Assembly: GCF_011440275.1 (NCBI RefSeq)
Contig: NZ_JAAOIV010000005.1
Location: 1-64,000 of the forward strand
Reading direction: 5' to 3'
DNA: 64,000 nt
DNA from: Metallococcus carri
Lineage (GTDB): Bacteria > Actinomycetota > Actinomycetes > Actinomycetales > Dermatophilaceae
Shown piece after piece: positions 62,739 through 64,000 of the stretch. How positions within the stretch are numbered: the stretch's first letter is position 1; each line of letters begins with the position of its first letter. Under the pieces are notes generated by a model. The model was given only the letters and a program-made list of their open reading frames with translations. It did no database searches and was not told the DNA's origin. The position numbers were made by a program, and so were the translations under genes.

Positions 62739-63340
62739 GCACGATCGTCCTCGCCACCCGCAACGCCGGCAAGCTCGCGGAGCTGCAGCATCTCGTCGCC
62801 GCCGACGACCGGCTGGCCGCGCTCGAGGTGGTGAGCGTCGCGTCATACGCGCACTTGGAGGATGTCGTCGAGAGCGGGGTGACCTTCGAGGAGAACGCCT
62901 CGCTCAAGGCCCACCAGGTCGCGCGCGAGACGAATCTGCCTGCGGTTGCTGACGATTCGGGACTGTCCGTCGACGTGCTGAACGGCTGTCCCGGGGTTTT
63001 CTCGGCCCGCTGGTCTGGCCGGCACGGGGCGGACCAGGCGAATATCGACCTGCTGCTCGCGCAGACCCGAGATGTGCCGGAGCACCTGCTCACCGCGGCC
63101 TTCCACTGCAGTGTCGTGCTCGCGTGGCCGGACGGCCGGTCGGTCGCGGTCGCGGGCCGGGTCGACGGTCGGCTGACGCGCAACCAGCGCGGCGACAACG
63201 GCTTCGGCTACGACCCGATCTTCGAGCTGCCGGACGGCCGGACGATGGCCGAACTCACCGCCGACGAGAAGGCCGCGATCTCCCACCGGGGCAAGGCGTT
63301 TCGCGCCCTGTTGCCACAGCTGGTCGCCCTGATGAGCTGA
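62735..63340 (+). CDS. rdgB: dITP/XTP pyrophosphatase (HAM1 family)
   Basis: A 201-aa house-cleaning NTPase removing dITP, ITP and [17 protein letters not shown] at the N-terminus, [35 protein letters not shown] and [14 protein letters not shown] are the family motifs. Coupled to rph by a 4-bp overlap. Confidence 0.96.
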   Translation: MSTIVLATRNAGKLAELQHLVAADDRLAALEVVSVASYAHLEDVVESGVTFEENASLKAHQVARETNLPAVADDSGLSVDVLNGCPGVFSARWSGRHGADQANIDLLLAQTRDVPEHLLTAAFHCSVVLAWPDGRSVAVAGRVDGRLTRNQRGDNGFGYDPIFELPDGRTMAELTADEKAAISHRGKAFRALLPQLVALMS

Positions 63341-63363
63341 CCCGCGATCGCCCCGCGTCCGCC

Positions 63364-64000
63364 TCAGTTGCCGAACTTCTCCAGCAGGGCTGCCACGGCG
63401 TCCTTGCCCAGCTGATTCGCGGCGAGCGGACTGTCACCCGTGAGCAGGTTGCGGTCCCGGGTGGTCGCGCCCGTCATGTCCTCGTTGACGATCTCGATGC
63501 CTTCCTTGCGAAGGGTCTCGCCCAGCTTCCACGGCATCTCACCCGGCAGGTATCCGATCTCGAGGTTCGCCCCGAAGTCCAGCGAGTCTGGGAAAGCCGT
63601 AATCCGGTATCCCGCAAAGGGATTGGTGTCGCGGCCGATGCTCGCAGAGAGGAGTGCGGCCGGGCCATGGCAGAGCGTCACCAGGAGCTTGTCGTTGTCG
63701 AGGAAATGCTCCAGCGCAGCCTGGACATCCTGATTGAACGGGATGACGTTCATGGCGCCGTGGCCACCTGGAATGAAGATCGCGGCGTAGTCGTCGAGGC
63801 CACCGGCGATGACGTCCGCGAGCGTGCGCGGCGATTTGAACTTGTCCTCGAGCCGCCGCCAGGCCGAGGCCACCGCCTCGTCGTCCTTGGGATAGGCCCA
63901 CCACTCGAACTTGCCCGGGCCACCCGACACGGTCGCCACGTCGACGTCATACCCGGCCTCGAGCATGTGGTGCAGCGGCAGCAGGGTCTCGACCGGATGG
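63364..64000 (-). CDS. DJ-1/PfpI family protein, HchA-like (5' end outside the window)
   Basis: The minus-strand frame is open to the window edge; the upstream residues HPVETLLPLHHM before the internal Met at 63966 continue the family pattern, so the gene is cut here and at least 212 aa long. FIPGGHGAMNV and the nucleophile elbow LVTLCHGPAALL (Cys followed by His) are typical of the HchA/Hsp31 glyoxalase III branch. Likely role is detoxifying methylglyoxal or repairing glycated protein. It converges on rdgB with a 23-bp gap. Confidence 0.88.
   Translation of the reverse strand, partial: HPVETLLPLHHMLEAGYDVDVATVSGGPGKFEWWAYPKDDEAVASAWRRLEDKFKSPRTLADVIAGGLDDYAAIFIPGGHGAMNVIPFNQDVQAALEHFLDNDKLLVTLCHGPAALLSASIGRDTNPFAGYRITAFPDSLDFGANLEIGYLPGEMPWKLGETLRKEGIEIVNEDMTGATTRDRNLLTGDSPLAANQLGKDAVAALLEKFGN

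Overview
The window is high-GC DNA with almost gap-free coding and looks like the chromosome of an actinomycete, probably a Micrococcales member near the Dermatophilaceae, Intrasporangiaceae or Dermacoccaceae. That placement is inferred from base composition, the GlgE-type alpha-glucan pathway, many leaderless genes, conserved actinobacterial gene order (etfBA-iscS-mnmA-ligA-gatCAB-ilvBNC; murI-MBL-rph-rdgB) and dispersed GGTTGAGC...GTCGAAACC repeats. No rRNA, tRNA, transposase, phage gene or CRISPR array was seen.

Layout. 1-21.4 kb is dominated by glycogen, maltose and trehalose metabolism on the minus strand: pgm, a fused maltokinase-branching enzyme, treS, glgE, glgP and glgX. Interspersed are a secreted I36-NlpC/P60 protein, a questin-oxidase-like gene behind a perfect SoxR box, and a poxB/glutamate-synthase-like pair. 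21.4-25.3 kb carries a YbjN protein, an enoyl-CoA hydratase and etfBA. 25.5-41.4 kb is a housekeeping block: iscS, mnmA, lipoproteins, a MetE-like protein, ligA, gatCAB, a 2-hydroxyacid dehydrogenase and a SixA phosphatase. 41.4-56.3 kb is the branched-chain amino acid (BCAA) block: ilvD, ilvB-ilvN-ilvC, leuB, ilvE and cimA, with pyrE, a RibD-like reductase, an acyltransferase and an S66 peptidase between them. 56-64 kb holds a putative glycosylase-like protein, an SGNH hydrolase, a divergent MarR/EamA pair, an FAH-family hydrolase, murI, an MBL-fold protein, rph, rdgB and a partial DJ-1/HchA-like gene cut by the window edge.

The most unusual content is between genes. Four intergenic arrays contain 27 copies of a 12-bp core (CGCGAAACGTCA or its complement), all spaced at exactly 21 bp. 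Three of the four arrays directly precede BCAA genes (ilvD, ilvB, cimA). The same genes carry further shared signals: a TGAGACGCGCGTCTCA-like palindrome at ilvB and leuB, with its core at ilvD, and two attenuator-like leaders before ilvB and cimA. Each leader encodes a short peptide rich in Ile/Leu/Val codons, and a hairpin over its stop codon abuts an intrinsic terminator.

About twenty genes share a second pattern: a -10-like hexamer ending 6 or 7 nt before an ATG or GTG, implying leaderless transcription. This pattern was used to choose several start codons. Repeat elements also touch coding ends: the GGTTGAGC family supplies the stop codons of glgP and of the acyltransferase gene, and another repeat runs into the 3' end of ligA.
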